A stretch of DNA of 64,000 bases from Stutzerimonas xanthomarina DSM 18231 (lineage in GTDB: Bacteria; Pseudomonadota; Gammaproteobacteria; Pseudomonadales; Pseudomonadaceae), in assembly GCF_900129835.1 (NCBI RefSeq), contig NZ_FQXA01000002.1, positions 62,001 through 126,000 of the forward strand. Direction: 5' to 3'. The number at the start of each line of letters is the position of its first letter. Positions within the stretch are counted from its first letter, which is position 1. Below, in pieces: positions 1-8,259 of the stretch. The position numbers were made by a program, and so were the translations under genes. Under the pieces are notes generated by a model. The model was not told the DNA's origin. It made no database searches and saw only the letters and a list, made by a program, of their open reading frames with translations.

Positions 1-2
1 CC

Positions 3-167
3 AAGATCGGTTTCCGTCGTGGCACGTTTCTGCGCGGCTTCATGTGCGATTTCATCGAAACTTTTGCCCCGCATCTTGATCGCGAAATGCTCGAGAAAGC
101 CGTGCAATGCAAAAACAAAGTGGAGCTGGATGAATTGTTCATGGATGTCGACCTGCCGACCTTTTAG
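3..167 (+). CDS. C-terminal fragment of an unrecognised conserved protein (cut by window edge)
   Basis: An open frame enters from the left edge and ends at TAG 165-167, giving about 54 residues that end in DVDLPTF. The frame is free of stops and has normal pseudomonad codon use, so it is probably the tail of a real gene. I do not recognise the family. It converges on cysH. In P. aeruginosa a hypothetical gene sits between cysB and cysH, so this may be its equivalent (inference from remembered gene order). The start and most domains lie outside the window. Confidence 0.55.
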   Translation, partial: KIGFRRGTFLRGFMCDFIETFAPHLDREMLEKAVQCKNKVELDELFMDVDLPTF

Positions 168-217
168 TTCGAGCGTCATCCAATTCAGTAAACCGACAGT
201 CGTACGTCTGGCTCGGC

Positions 218-240
218 AAGGGGCCCGTTTCAAGCCCCTT
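218..240. terminator. Hairpin between convergent genes (possible terminator)
   Basis: AAGGGGC (218-224) and GCCCCTT (234-240) form a perfect 7-bp stem with a 9-nt loop, between the stop of the first gene and the stop of cysH. Neither strand has a clear T-run after it, so termination here is only likely. Confidence 0.35.
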
Positions 241-264
241 GATAGAGAGAGCCGGCGTAAATCG

Positions 265-999
265 CTAGTTTTTAGCGATCAGGTTTCCAGCGTGTAGGCC
301 GCATTCCTTCTGGGTCGACTCTTCCCACCACCAGCGTCCCTCACGCTCGTGCTGATTGGGCAGCACCGGACGTGTGCACGGCTCGCAACCAATGCTGATA
401 AATCCGCGCTCATGCAGGCTGTTATATGGCAGCTCGAGCATGCGGATGTAGCCCCAGACCTCTTCGCTGGACATCTGCGCCAGCGGATTGAACTTGTACA
501 GGCTGTGGCTGGGTGTGGAAAACGCGCTGTCAATCTCGAGTACCGCAACCTGGCTGCGTGTCCCCGGGCTCTGATCGCGGCGCTGGCCCGTTGCCCACGC
601 GCGGACAGTTGACAGCTTGCGGCGCAGCGGTTCGATCTTGCGAATGCCGCAGCATTCGCCATGGCCGTCGCGGTAGAAGCTGAACAGCCCTTTTTCGTTA
701 ACCATCGGCTGCAACAGTGCTGGGTCCGGCGTCATGATCTCGATGGGAATGCCGTAGTGCTCGCGGACCTGCTCGATAAACCGATAGGTCTCGCTGTGCA
801 GTCGTCCGGTATCGAGGCTGAACACTTTCACGTTCTTGTTCAACTTCCAGGCCATGTCGACCAATACGACGTCCTCGGCCCCGCTGAACGAGATCCACAG
901 ATCGTCCCCGAAAAGGTCGAAGGCCAGCTTGAGTATGTCCTGCGGGGATTTGCCGGCATAGGAGGCTGCCAGCTCGGCTACATCAATAGGTTGACTCAT
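265..999 (-). CDS. cysH: Phosphoadenylyl/adenylyl-sulfate reductase, iron-sulfur type
   Basis: Cytoplasmic reductase of assimilatory sulfate reduction, producing sulfite from (phospho)adenylyl sulfate with thioredoxin as donor. The 244-residue protein has the PP-loop region [10 protein letters not shown] (about 37-46). It also has the cysteine pairs C116-C117 and C205-x2-C208, which bind a [4Fe-4S] cluster in the APS-type enzymes, and the catalytic KECGLH motif with C233 near the C-terminus. The cluster cysteines indicate the APS-using branch found in pseudomonads rather than the E. coli PAPS type. I chose ATG 997-999 because the protein then starts [10 protein letters not shown] as in relatives; a longer frame upstream adds 17 unconserved residues. 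It is divergent from thrH. Confidence 0.95.
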   Translation of the reverse strand: MSQPIDVAELAASYAGKSPQDILKLAFDLFGDDLWISFSGAEDVVLVDMAWKLNKNVKVFSLDTGRLHSETYRFIEQVREHYGIPIEIMTPDPALLQPMVNEKGLFSFYRDGHGECCGIRKIEPLRRKLSTVRAWATGQRRDQSPGTRSQVAVLEIDSAFSTPSHSLYKFNPLAQMSSEEVWGYIRMLELPYNSLHERGFISIGCEPCTRPVLPNQHEREGRWWWEESTQKECGLHAGNLIAKN

Positions 1000-1180
1000 C
1001 AGGCGGCTTCCTTGGTTGGCGCTTGGCGCTCTGCTGCGCGATGTTAACAAAGAGTCTTTATTACCCTAAATAACGTTTACAGATGACCGCCCGTTCTTTG
1101 TGGCATAAGCAGCGCGTTGCTTCGCCGGGATCTTGCCGTTAGAGTGCCGCTTCAATTTTTCTGCTGTAAGGAGCGCGTCC

Positions 1181-1798
1181 GTGGAAATAGCCTGTCTCGA
1201 CCTGGAAGGTGTACTGGTTCCGGAAATCTGGATCGCGTTCGCCGAGGCAACCGGAATCGAATCGCTGCGGGCAACCACACGCGACATCCCTGATTACGAC
1301 GTCCTGATGAAGCAGCGGCTGCGTATTCTGGATGAGCACAACCTGACGCTGTCGGACATCCAGAAGGTCATTGCCACACTAAAGCCGCTGGATGGGGCCA
1401 TTGAGTTTGTGGACTGGCTGCGTGAGCGTTTCCAGGTGGTCATCCTTTCGGACACTTTCTACGAGTTTTCGCAGCCGCTGATGCGTCAGCTAGGTTTTCC
1501 GACGTTGCTCTGCCATCGCTTGATCACTGACGAATCGGATCGCGTCGTGGATTACCAGCTTCGTCAGAAGGACCCCAAGCGCCAGTCGGTCATTGCGCTG
1601 AAGAGCCTCTACTACCGCATCATCGCAGCAGGCGATTCGTACAACGACACCACCATGCTCTCCGAGGCGCACGCTGGCATCCTCTTCCACGCACCGTACA
1701 ACGTAATCCGTGAGTTCCCGCAGTTTCCGGCGGTGCATACCTTCGACGCGCTCAAGCAGGAATTCATCAAGGCATCCAACCGCAAGCTGACGTTGTAA
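1181..1798 (+). CDS. thrH: Phosphoserine phosphatase / homoserine phosphotransferase ThrH
   Basis: HAD-superfamily enzyme that dephosphorylates phosphoserine and, in P. aeruginosa, can transfer the phosphate to homoserine, linking serine and threonine synthesis. The start is GTG 1181, preceded by a strong ribosome site TAAGGAG (1167-1173) at 7-nt spacing; the protein then has 205 residues and begins MEIACLDLEG. HAD motif I is DLEGV (D7 nucleophile, Glu at the usual second Asp position, as in ThrH proteins), motif II is SDT, the motif III lysine lies in QKDPKRQ and motif IV is GDSYND. The upstream in-frame ATG at 1133 lacks a ribosome site and adds unconserved sequence. Confidence 0.93.
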   Translation: MEIACLDLEGVLVPEIWIAFAEATGIESLRATTRDIPDYDVLMKQRLRILDEHNLTLSDIQKVIATLKPLDGAIEFVDWLRERFQVVILSDTFYEFSQPLMRQLGFPTLLCHRLITDESDRVVDYQLRQKDPKRQSVIALKSLYYRIIAAGDSYNDTTMLSEAHAGILFHAPYNVIREFPQFPAVHTFDALKQEFIKASNRKLTL

Positions 1799-1804
1799 AC
1801 GACC

Positions 1805-1840
1805 AGGCTCCACGGTATCTGCTCAAGTGCCGTGGAGCCT
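1805..1840. terminator. Long perfect hairpin between convergent thrH and pabB
   Basis: AGGCTCCACGG (1805-1815) pairs perfectly with CCGTGGAGCCT (1830-1840), an 11-bp stem overlapping the last base pairs of pabB. It probably ends transcription from both sides, although T-runs are weak on both strands. Confidence 0.55.
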
Positions 1841-3188
1841 ATGACGCTAGCGTTGTTTCAAGCGTTCTCAGCAACACGCTCACCTTGTCCAGCGTCTCCT
1901 GATATTCGGCCTGCCACGCCGAGTCAGCTACGATTCCGCCGCCGCCCCAACAATACACACCGTCCTTGCGGAACAGCAGCGTGCGGATCGCAATAGAGCT
2001 GTCCATTTCGCCGCGCACGTCCAGATAGAGTAGCGAACCGCAGTAAATGGCTCGGCGAGTCGGCTCTAGCTCATCGATGATTTCCATGGCGCGAATCTTT
2101 GGTGCCCCCGTAATTGATCCACCCGGAAAGGCGCCGGAGAGCAGGTCGAGCGCATCCTTGTCCGGATCAAGTTTTCCCGTGACGCTGCTCACCAGGTGGT
2201 GCACATTGGGGTAGGTCTCCAAGGAAAACAGCTCCGGCACCTGAATACTGCCGATTTCACAGCTGCGGCCCAGATCGTTGCGAAGCAGGTCGACAATCAT
2301 CAGGTTCTCTGCCCGATCCTTTGTACTGGCCATCAGCGCGTAGGCTTGTGCCTGGTCGCCTTCTGAATCAGGCCGTCTGGGCCGAGTGCCCTTGATCGGG
2401 CGAGTCTCGACTGTCCGGTTGCTCACGCGCAGGAAACGCTCCGGAGAGACGCTTGCAATTGCGCCTTGCTCGATCGTCATAAAGCCGGCGAACGGAGTCG
2501 GGCATGCCTCGCGCAGGAGACGGAACGCCTGCCACGGGTCGCCGATATAGGCAGCTTGGAAGCGCTGGGCGAAGTTCACCTGATAACAGTCACCCGCTTG
2601 GATGTACTGCTGGATACACTCAATCGCGTCCTGGTACTCGCCAGGTTTCAGATCTGCCGTAAACGCTGACGACAAGCTGAACGTCGCTTCTGAAGATTGC
2701 CCGTCCGTTTCGAACACTGTGGTCAGGCGGTTACGTTCGGTCTGAGCCAGTGATGGATGAAAGACCAGGTGCGTGGTTTGGCGCTGGTGATCATTTACCA
2801 GCGCCCAGGCATAGACGCCAAAGCGAGCGTGAGGAAGGTTCAGGTCGTCGGTAGCCACATTCGACAATCTTTCCAGCCGCGAGCCGAAGTCATAGCTGAT
2901 ATAGCCCAACAGGCCGCCTATAAAGGGAAGTTCGGCGTCTGGCGGTGCTTCGGCATTCCCCAATGAGCGGAGCGCCCCACGAAGTCTCGAAAAAAACGCG
3001 TTGCCGGTTTCCATCGCGCCAGGTTCGAGCAGCTGGGTTGGCCATGCACTTAGCAGGTCGAATCGGCCGCGTTCGGCCATCGGGCGGCCCGAGTCGAGCA
3101 GTACTGCGCCGGGCGCGTGGCGAATACGTTCGAACCAATGGGCGGGATCGGGGTGATAGGGAAGGGCGTGAAGCGTGCAGAGGGGCAT
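1839..3188 (-). CDS. pabB: Aminodeoxychorismate synthase component I
   Basis: Makes 4-amino-4-deoxychorismate from chorismate in folate synthesis, using ammonia from the PabA amidotransferase. The 449-residue protein has the anthranilate-synthase-I-like N-terminal region and a full chorismate-binding domain. The PIKGTRPR motif carries the lysine that distinguishes PabB-type enzymes from TrpE. Further conserved segments are the ERF motif after ASVSP, the DLLRNDLGR segment, GGSITGAPK and the C-terminal GGGIVADS. TrpE identity is less likely because of PIKGT. No good Shine-Dalgarno site precedes ATG 3188, but the N-terminus MPLCTLHALPY resembles other pseudomonad PabB proteins. Confidence 0.93.
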   Translation of the reverse strand: MPLCTLHALPYHPDPAHWFERIRHAPGAVLLDSGRPMAERGRFDLLSAWPTQLLEPGAMETGNAFFSRLRGALRSLGNAEAPPDAELPFIGGLLGYISYDFGSRLERLSNVATDDLNLPHARFGVYAWALVNDHQRQTTHLVFHPSLAQTERNRLTTVFETDGQSSEATFSLSSAFTADLKPGEYQDAIECIQQYIQAGDCYQVNFAQRFQAAYIGDPWQAFRLLREACPTPFAGFMTIEQGAIASVSPERFLRVSNRTVETRPIKGTRPRRPDSEGDQAQAYALMASTKDRAENLMIVDLLRNDLGRSCEIGSIQVPELFSLETYPNVHHLVSSVTGKLDPDKDALDLLSGAFPGGSITGAPKIRAMEIIDELEPTRRAIYCGSLLYLDVRGEMDSSIAIRTLLFRKDGVYCWGGGGIVADSAWQAEYQETLDKVSVLLRTLETTLAS

Positions 3189-3236
3189 GGTGTGTTTCGT
3201 TCGGGAGGTGACCCGGCCAATGGACCGGGCTTTGGC

Positions 3237-4220
3237 TCAATCGTGAGCCGGGATGTGGCCAAACAGCTCTTGAGCGAATCGCACTCGCTCTTCTGGGGTT
3301 TCCTGCTTCCCGCTTTTCTTGAGCTCCTCGACGCGATTCTCCACGGCATGCGCGCGGTGGGTCAGGCCACAGTCGTTGGCGATCTGAATGTTGAGCCCCG
3401 GACGTGCGTTGAGCTCGAGAATCAACGGCCCTTTATCCTCGTCCAGCACCATGTCCACACCGATGTAGCCAAGGCCGCACAACTCGTAGCAGCCGGCTGC
3501 GAGCTTCATGAAACCGTCCCAGTTTGGCAGCTGTACGCCGTCCACGGCGTTGGTGGTGTCCGGGTGTTTGGTGATCTTGTTGTTCAGCCAGGTGCCACGT
3601 AACGTGATGCCCGTCGCCAGATCTACTCCGACGCCAATGGCACCCTGGTGCAGGTTGGCCTTACCGCCGGACTGCCGGGTCGGTAGGCGCAGCATGGCCA
3701 TGACCGGGTAGCCCATCAGGACGATGATGCGGATGTCCGGCACGCCTTCGTAGCTGATGCTTTTGAAGATCGGGTCGGGGGTAACGCGGTACTCGATCAG
3801 CGCGCGGTCACGGTGCCCGCCCAGCGAATACAGCCCGGTGAGGATGTTGGAAATTTGATGCTCGATCTCGTCATGAGTCAGGATTTTTCCTGACACCGTT
3901 CGATAACGCCCCTCGAAGCGGTCAGCGATTACAAGGATGCCGTCGCCACCGGCACCCTGTGCTGGCTTGACCACAAAGTCGGTGTGGTCCTTGACGATGT
4001 CCTTGAGCTTTTCGATGTCACGCTCGGTCTCGATGATCCCGTACATTTCCGGGACGTCGATGCCGGCCTCGATTGCTCGCTCCTTGGTGATGATCTTGTC
4101 ATCGACGATCGGGTACAGGTTGCGCTTGTTGTACTTGAGCACATAGTCCGCGTTGCGGCGATTGATGCCCATGATGCCTTTGGCTTCGAGGGCCTTCCAC
4201 GTCTTGATTAGACCGAACAT
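3237..4220 (-). CDS. RimK-like ATP-grasp ligase (alpha-L-glutamate ligase-related)
   Basis: Predicted cytoplasmic ATP-grasp enzyme that would form an amide or peptide bond on an unknown substrate. The 327-residue protein has the ATP-grasp core: a nucleotide-binding segment VVKPAQGAGGDGI (about 84-96), a DIRIIVLMG strand and the metal-binding end LILELNARPGLNIQIAN (about 267-283) with E and N ligands. It differs from classical RimK in its N-terminus and belongs to the RimK-like family found next to inactive-transglutaminase membrane proteins. It is the last gene of a three-gene operon; its ribosome site AAGGAT lies inside the end of the upstream gene, whose stop is 3 nt before this ATG. The substrate cannot be read from the sequence. 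Confidence 0.85.
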   Translation of the reverse strand: MFGLIKTWKALEAKGIMGINRRNADYVLKYNKRNLYPIVDDKIITKERAIEAGIDVPEMYGIIETERDIEKLKDIVKDHTDFVVKPAQGAGGDGILVIADRFEGRYRTVSGKILTHDEIEHQISNILTGLYSLGGHRDRALIEYRVTPDPIFKSISYEGVPDIRIIVLMGYPVMAMLRLPTRQSGGKANLHQGAIGVGVDLATGITLRGTWLNNKITKHPDTTNAVDGVQLPNWDGFMKLAAGCYELCGLGYIGVDMVLDEDKGPLILELNARPGLNIQIANDCGLTHRAHAVENRVEELKKSGKQETPEERVRFAQELFGHIPAHD

Positions 4221-4223
4221 GGC

Positions 4224-5750
4224 TCAATCCTTCAAAAAGGCTTTGAAACGAAACAGTTCGGTCAGGCGGTAGCCGCGATAACGACCCATCGCGAGCATGA
4301 ATCCGACCATGATCAGCAGGACTGCCGGGAAGGTGAAGATGAAATAGGTCAACTCCGGAATATTCATCAGCAGGAATGCCAGCGCTGCTGCGATAAGTGT
4401 GCCGACTGCCACCTTGAATGCATGGCCGCCGCCGCGTTCTTCCCAGGTGATGGAGAGACGCTCGATGGTCATGGTCAGGATGACCATCGGGAACAGTGAG
4501 ACGGATAGTCCGCGCTCGAGCCCGAGCTTGTGGCTGAACAGACTGATCACCGCGATCAGCACCACGACGAACGTAAGCACGACCGACAGGCGCGGCAGCA
4601 TCTGAAGTTTCAAATGCTCCAGATACGAGCGCAGTGAAAGCCCCATCGCCGTGATGACGGTGAACAGGATGATGCCGAAACCGATCTGGGTTTCACGGAA
4701 GGCGAGCGCAATCAGTACGGGTGTAAAGGTACCCAGTGTTTGCAAGCCGCCGAGGTTGCGCAGAATCAGAATCACCAGAACGCCGATCGGAATCATGATC
4801 ATGATCTGGTAGGTCTGCTGCGTTTGCAGTGGCAGGCCGTACAACGAATATTCGAGGAAGTCCGCGTCCGTATTCTCGTCGGTCAGCTTGGCCAAGCGGA
4901 TGGCGTTCATCTCGCTGCTGTTAAGCGTGAAGGTGACCTGCGCGTTGCGCCCGCCTTCGAGTGTCATCAGCGGCTCGTCGCCGGTCCACCAGATCAAGCG
5001 ATCTTTCGGCAGGCCCTGTTCGCCGGTTTCTGGATTGAAATACAGCCATTTGTCGCCGTTGAAACTGCGCAACCAGAGCTCTGGCGATTGCGCCATGTCA
5101 GCCTGCAGTCGAACCGTGTGAACGCGTTCCATGGGAACGTGCGCGATGGACAGCAGCAATTCGATTACCCGCGCTTTGTTTGGTGTAGAAGCGTCGCCGC
5201 CAAGCAGCAATTTGACGTTGTCATCGTTCGCATTGTTGACACGCTTGATGGCTTCGCTGATGAAGGTCTCGACGTCCGCCGAATGCTGGCGTATCGGTGA
5301 AAGCAACGCTTCCGCGGCAATCTTCTCAGCGCCTTCGACCGGAATGCTGTCGCGGAAAATCGGGCCGGTAGCCTTGGTTTGTTCACCGCTATAACGCCGG
5401 GTCAGGACCAGCCGGTAATACAGCGTCTGCTTGCCATTGACGCGCCGCGCTGACCAAGTGACCCGACGGTTGCCATCGGCACGGTTGATGCTCACGCCAT
5501 AGTTGTTGGAAATGAAACTCTCATTGAGGCTGACGAATTCCTGGTTGAGCGGCGGCACGTACATCTGCAGTTTCACCGGCTCGCGCGGGTTGGCCTGGAA
5601 TTCGACCTTGGCGTCGATGTTCCAGAGGTCATCGGTTTCATCTTCGGTAACCGGGATGCCCAGGATGAATATCTGGTAGGCAGTGATTGCGATGCCCAGC
5701 GTGACGAGCAAAAGAATCAGGATTTTCAGGTGCAGGGTAAGGGCGCGCAT
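4224..5750 (-). CDS. Inactive transglutaminase fused to seven transmembrane helices
   Basis: A 508-residue inner-membrane protein. Residues about 5-28 form an N-terminal membrane anchor. A long periplasmic part (about 30-325) resembles the catalytically dead transglutaminase domain. The C-terminal third has about seven hydrophobic helices, the first near QTYQIMIMIPIGVL and the last ending at FMLAMGRYRGYR. The family is typically encoded with a RimK-like ATP-grasp ligase and a retropepsin-like protease, exactly as here. Start ATG 5748-5750 puts the protein 4 nt after the protease gene; in-frame extension upstream would overlap that gene by 90 nt and is unconserved. Role unknown; it may bind peptides and couple the periplasm to the cytoplasmic ligase (inference). 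Confidence 0.87.
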   Translation of the reverse strand: MRALTLHLKILILLLVTLGIAITAYQIFILGIPVTEDETDDLWNIDAKVEFQANPREPVKLQMYVPPLNQEFVSLNESFISNNYGVSINRADGNRRVTWSARRVNGKQTLYYRLVLTRRYSGEQTKATGPIFRDSIPVEGAEKIAAEALLSPIRQHSADVETFISEAIKRVNNANDDNVKLLLGGDASTPNKARVIELLLSIAHVPMERVHTVRLQADMAQSPELWLRSFNGDKWLYFNPETGEQGLPKDRLIWWTGDEPLMTLEGGRNAQVTFTLNSSEMNAIRLAKLTDENTDADFLEYSLYGLPLQTQQTYQIMIMIPIGVLVILILRNLGGLQTLGTFTPVLIALAFRETQIGFGIILFTVITAMGLSLRSYLEHLKLQMLPRLSVVLTFVVVLIAVISLFSHKLGLERGLSVSLFPMVILTMTIERLSITWEERGGGHAFKVAVGTLIAAALAFLLMNIPELTYFIFTFPAVLLIMVGFMLAMGRYRGYRLTELFRFKAFLKD

Positions 5751-5754
5751 GGGG

Positions 5755-6291
5755 TTACTCGTCAGCGTCGGATTCGATAATGCAGCCGGGTTTGCCAGCA
5801 GCGTACTTAAGGCCAGGGTCGACCAGGGCCCCGAAGCGAGCAAGCGCTTCGGAACCGATTAGAAGTGGGTATTGGAATGCGCTTCGGTCCGTGAGGTTCA
5901 CTTCGATGCTGCGTTTTGCCTTGCCCATGCATAGATTGAGTTCAACGACCGGGCGCGGAGTATAGGTTTTTTCTTCCTCTGGATCGAAGTCGCCAGCGCG
6001 ACGCTTGATCTTGCTGATGCGCTGCAAGGGCAGTTCGATGGGGCGGTCGTGGGCTTCGTCGATAGCGAGGTAGAAGCGCACCCAGTTTTTTCCGTTGCGC
6101 TTGAAACGCTCGATGTCGCGGGCGCTGAGCGAGGCGGTCTGGGCACCTGTGTCGAGTTTGGCTGGCACCTCGAGACCGAAATCGGGCAGCGCCACGTGCT
6201 CATTCAGACCATAGATCGTTTTTTCATCGGCCTGCGCCCAGAACGGAGCGCTTAAAAAGCAGAGCAATAGAAGGCGGGTTTTGGTGCTCAT
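5755..6291 (-). CDS. Secreted retropepsin-like aspartic protease (RimB / 'ATP-dependent zinc protease' family)
   Basis: First gene of the envelope operon. The 178-residue product starts MSTKTRLLLL and has a typical signal peptide, with likely cleavage after WAQA (residue 21), so it is exported. KLDTGAQTAS (D47-T-G-A) is a single retropepsin-type aspartate motif, implying a homodimer if active. A second conserved block is NLTDRSAFQYPLLIGSEAL. The traditional family name mentions zinc and ATP, but I see no HExxH and no P-loop. The start at 6291 gives a clean signal peptide; the longer frame to 6396 adds 35 residues that do not fit one. Confidence 0.85.
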   Translation of the reverse strand: MSTKTRLLLLCFLSAPFWAQADEKTIYGLNEHVALPDFGLEVPAKLDTGAQTASLSARDIERFKRNGKNWVRFYLAIDEAHDRPIELPLQRISKIKRRAGDFDPEEEKTYTPRPVVELNLCMGKAKRSIEVNLTDRSAFQYPLLIGSEALARFGALVDPGLKYAAGKPGCIIESDADE

Positions 6292-6471
6292 AAATCCAGA
6301 TAGTCGAGTCGAGAAAGTGGACAGGAACAACGAGCCAGGCTGAAGCGCGTCGAGGCGAGCGCCAGACGCGGCGTATGTAGGCATGCATTCTAGCATGGGC
6401 GACTTATCGCTCGGCTAGGCTCAAGCCGTACTGCGGTGCCACTCACTCTGCAGGCAACTGGGTTGCTGAGC

Positions 6472-6485
6472 GATTGTCGACAATC
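6472..6485. promoter_or_regulatory. Perfect palindrome, candidate operator for the GntR regulator
   Basis: GATTGTCGACAATC is a perfect 14-bp palindrome 73 nt upstream of the GntR gene. Its core TTGT-CG-ACAA fits the TTGT-N2-ACAA type of site bound by many FCD-domain GntR regulators. A possible -10 element (TATCAT, 6494-6499) follows. Autoregulation of the prp cluster through this site is inferred. Confidence 0.5.
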
Positions 6486-6557
6486 TACTTTTGTATCATT
6501 GACCAAGTGCGCTTCTAGGGCTAACTTGGCGCCATTAGTCGGTGAGGTGTCAACAAT

Positions 6558-7280
6558 ATGCTGGATGCGTTGGAAGCGCCGGGTCTTGATCAGGCAGACA
6601 GCGGAACCCTCTCGGAGCACGTTTTTCGACGGATCCAGGCAGCCATCGTGAAGGGCGATATCGCGCCCGGTAGCAAGATTTCAGAACCTGAGCTTGCGCG
6701 TACCTATGGCATCAGTCGCGGGCCACTGCGCGAGGCGATCCACCGGCTGGAAGGGCAGAAGCTGCTGGTTCGCGTGCCGCATGTTGGCGCACGGGTGGTT
6801 TCGCTCAGCCATGCCGAGCTGATCGAGCTCTACGAGATTCGTGAATCACTGGAAGGCATGGCCTGCCGACTCGCTGCCGGGCGGATGAGTGAGGCGGAAA
6901 TTGATGATCTGCGCCGGGTACTGAGCACCCACGAGCGCGATGAAGCCTTCCAGGCCGGCGTCGGCTACTACCAGCAGGAAGGCGACTTCGACTTCCATTA
7001 CCGGATTATCCAGGGCAGCGGTAACCGCACGCTGGCCAAGTTGCTGTGCGACGAGCTGTATCAGTTGGTGCGTATGTACCGCATCCAGTTCTCCGCAACC
7101 CCAAACCGCCCGCGTCAGGCGTTCGCTGAACACCACCGGATTCTTGATGCAATTGCCGACCGTGACGGCGAGCTGGCCGAGCTGCTGATGCGGCGCCACA
7201 TCTGCGCTTCCAAGCGCAATATCGAGCGGCACTACCTAGCTGCTCAACAACAGACATCACAACCAAGAGGTGAGGCATGA
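6558..7280 (+). CDS. GntR-family (FCD) regulator of the methylcitrate cluster
   Basis: DNA-binding regulator of 240 residues. A winged-helix GntR domain (about 16-80, with the helix-turn-helix around [20 protein letters not shown]) is followed by an all-helical FCD ligand domain (about 90-220), which contains the metal-site type residues D, H and H typical of this class. It lies directly upstream of prpB: its stop TGA overlaps the prpB ATG (ATGA at 7277-7280), so the two are translationally coupled. By position it should sense a propionate or methylcitrate-cycle metabolite and control the operon, probably as a repressor. The same gene order exists in P. aeruginosa. Confidence 0.88.
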   Translation: MLDALEAPGLDQADSGTLSEHVFRRIQAAIVKGDIAPGSKISEPELARTYGISRGPLREAIHRLEGQKLLVRVPHVGARVVSLSHAELIELYEIRESLEGMACRLAAGRMSEAEIDDLRRVLSTHERDEAFQAGVGYYQQEGDFDFHYRIIQGSGNRTLAKLLCDELYQLVRMYRIQFSATPNRPRQAFAEHHRILDAIADRDGELAELLMRRHICASKRNIERHYLAAQQQTSQPRGEA

Positions 7281-8164
7281 CACTTCCTACCCCCGGTCAG
7301 CGTTTCCGTGACGCGGTGGCCAGCGAGCATCCGCTGCAGGTCGTTGGCGCCATCAACGCCAACCACGCTCTGCTGGCCCAACGCGCTGGCTTCAAGGCGA
7401 TCTACTTGTCCGGTGGCGGTGTGGCGGCCGGTTCGCTCGGCCTGCCGGATCTCGGCATAACCGGTCTTGATGATGTATTGACTGACGTGCGTCGCATCAC
7501 CGACGTCTGCGACCTTCCGCTGCTGGTAGATGTCGACACTGGTTTCGGCTCCTCGGCGTTCAACGTGGCGCGTACGGTCAAGTCGATGATCAAGTTCGGC
7601 GCGGCGGCGATTCACATCGAGGACCAGGTTGGGGCCAAGCGCTGCGGACATCGCCCGAACAAGGAAATCGTCACTCAGCAGGAAATGGTTGACCGCATCA
7701 AGGCAGCTGTTGATGCACGTACCGACGACAGTTTTGTGATCATGGCGCGTACCGATGCGTTGGCGGTGGAAGGGTTGAATGCCGCACTGGATCGCGCCGC
7801 CGCCTGCATCGAAGCGGGTGCCGACATGATCTTCCCCGAGGCCATCACCGAGCTGGCGATGTACAAGACCTTCGCTGACCGCGTGAAAGCGCCAATTCTG
7901 GCCAACATCACCGAGTTCGGTGCAACGCCGCTGTACACCACCGAAGAGCTGGCCGGCGTCGATGTGTCCCTGGTGCTCTACCCATTGTCGGCGTTCCGCG
8001 CCATGAACAAGGCGGCCGAGAATGTCTACACCGCGCTGCGCCGTGACGGTACTCAGAAAAATGTGATCGACACCATGCAGACGCGCATGGAGCTCTACGA
8101 TCGCATCAACTACCACGCATTCGAGCAGCACCTCGACTCACTGTTCGCTCAGAAGAAGAGCTGA
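7277..8164 (+). CDS. prpB: 2-methylisocitrate lyase
   Basis: Splits 2-methylisocitrate into pyruvate and succinate, the last step of the methylcitrate cycle. The 295-residue protein belongs to the isocitrate lyase superfamily, with the catalytic KRCGH motif (C123) and metal-binding D85 and D87 in [10 protein letters not shown]. The short length and KRCGH in place of KKCGH/KQCGH with long insertions separate it from the true isocitrate lyase (aceA) also in this window. It has a good ribosome site (AGAGGTGAGG) and overlaps the regulator gene by 4 nt. Confidence 0.95.
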   Translation: MTLPTPGQRFRDAVASEHPLQVVGAINANHALLAQRAGFKAIYLSGGGVAAGSLGLPDLGITGLDDVLTDVRRITDVCDLPLLVDVDTGFGSSAFNVARTVKSMIKFGAAAIHIEDQVGAKRCGHRPNKEIVTQQEMVDRIKAAVDARTDDSFVIMARTDALAVEGLNAALDRAAACIEAGADMIFPEAITELAMYKTFADRVKAPILANITEFGATPLYTTEELAGVDVSLVLYPLSAFRAMNKAAENVYTALRRDGTQKNVIDTMQTRMELYDRINYHAFEQHLDSLFAQKKS

Positions 8165-8168
8165 CGAG

Positions 8169-8199
8169 AAGGCCCCATTGGGTTTGCCAATGGGGCCTT
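8169..8199 (+). terminator. Strong hairpin between prpB and prpC
   Basis: AAGGCCCCATTGG (8169-8181) pairs perfectly with CCAATGGGGCCTT (8187-8199) across a 5-nt loop. Only three Ts follow, so it may act as partial terminator or mRNA stabiliser, lowering prpC relative to prpB. Confidence 0.55.
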
Positions 8200-8259
8200 T
8201 GCAATCCATTTTTCAACGTGATTTGCAGTATCCAGAACAAATCCAAGAAGGAGATAGCA

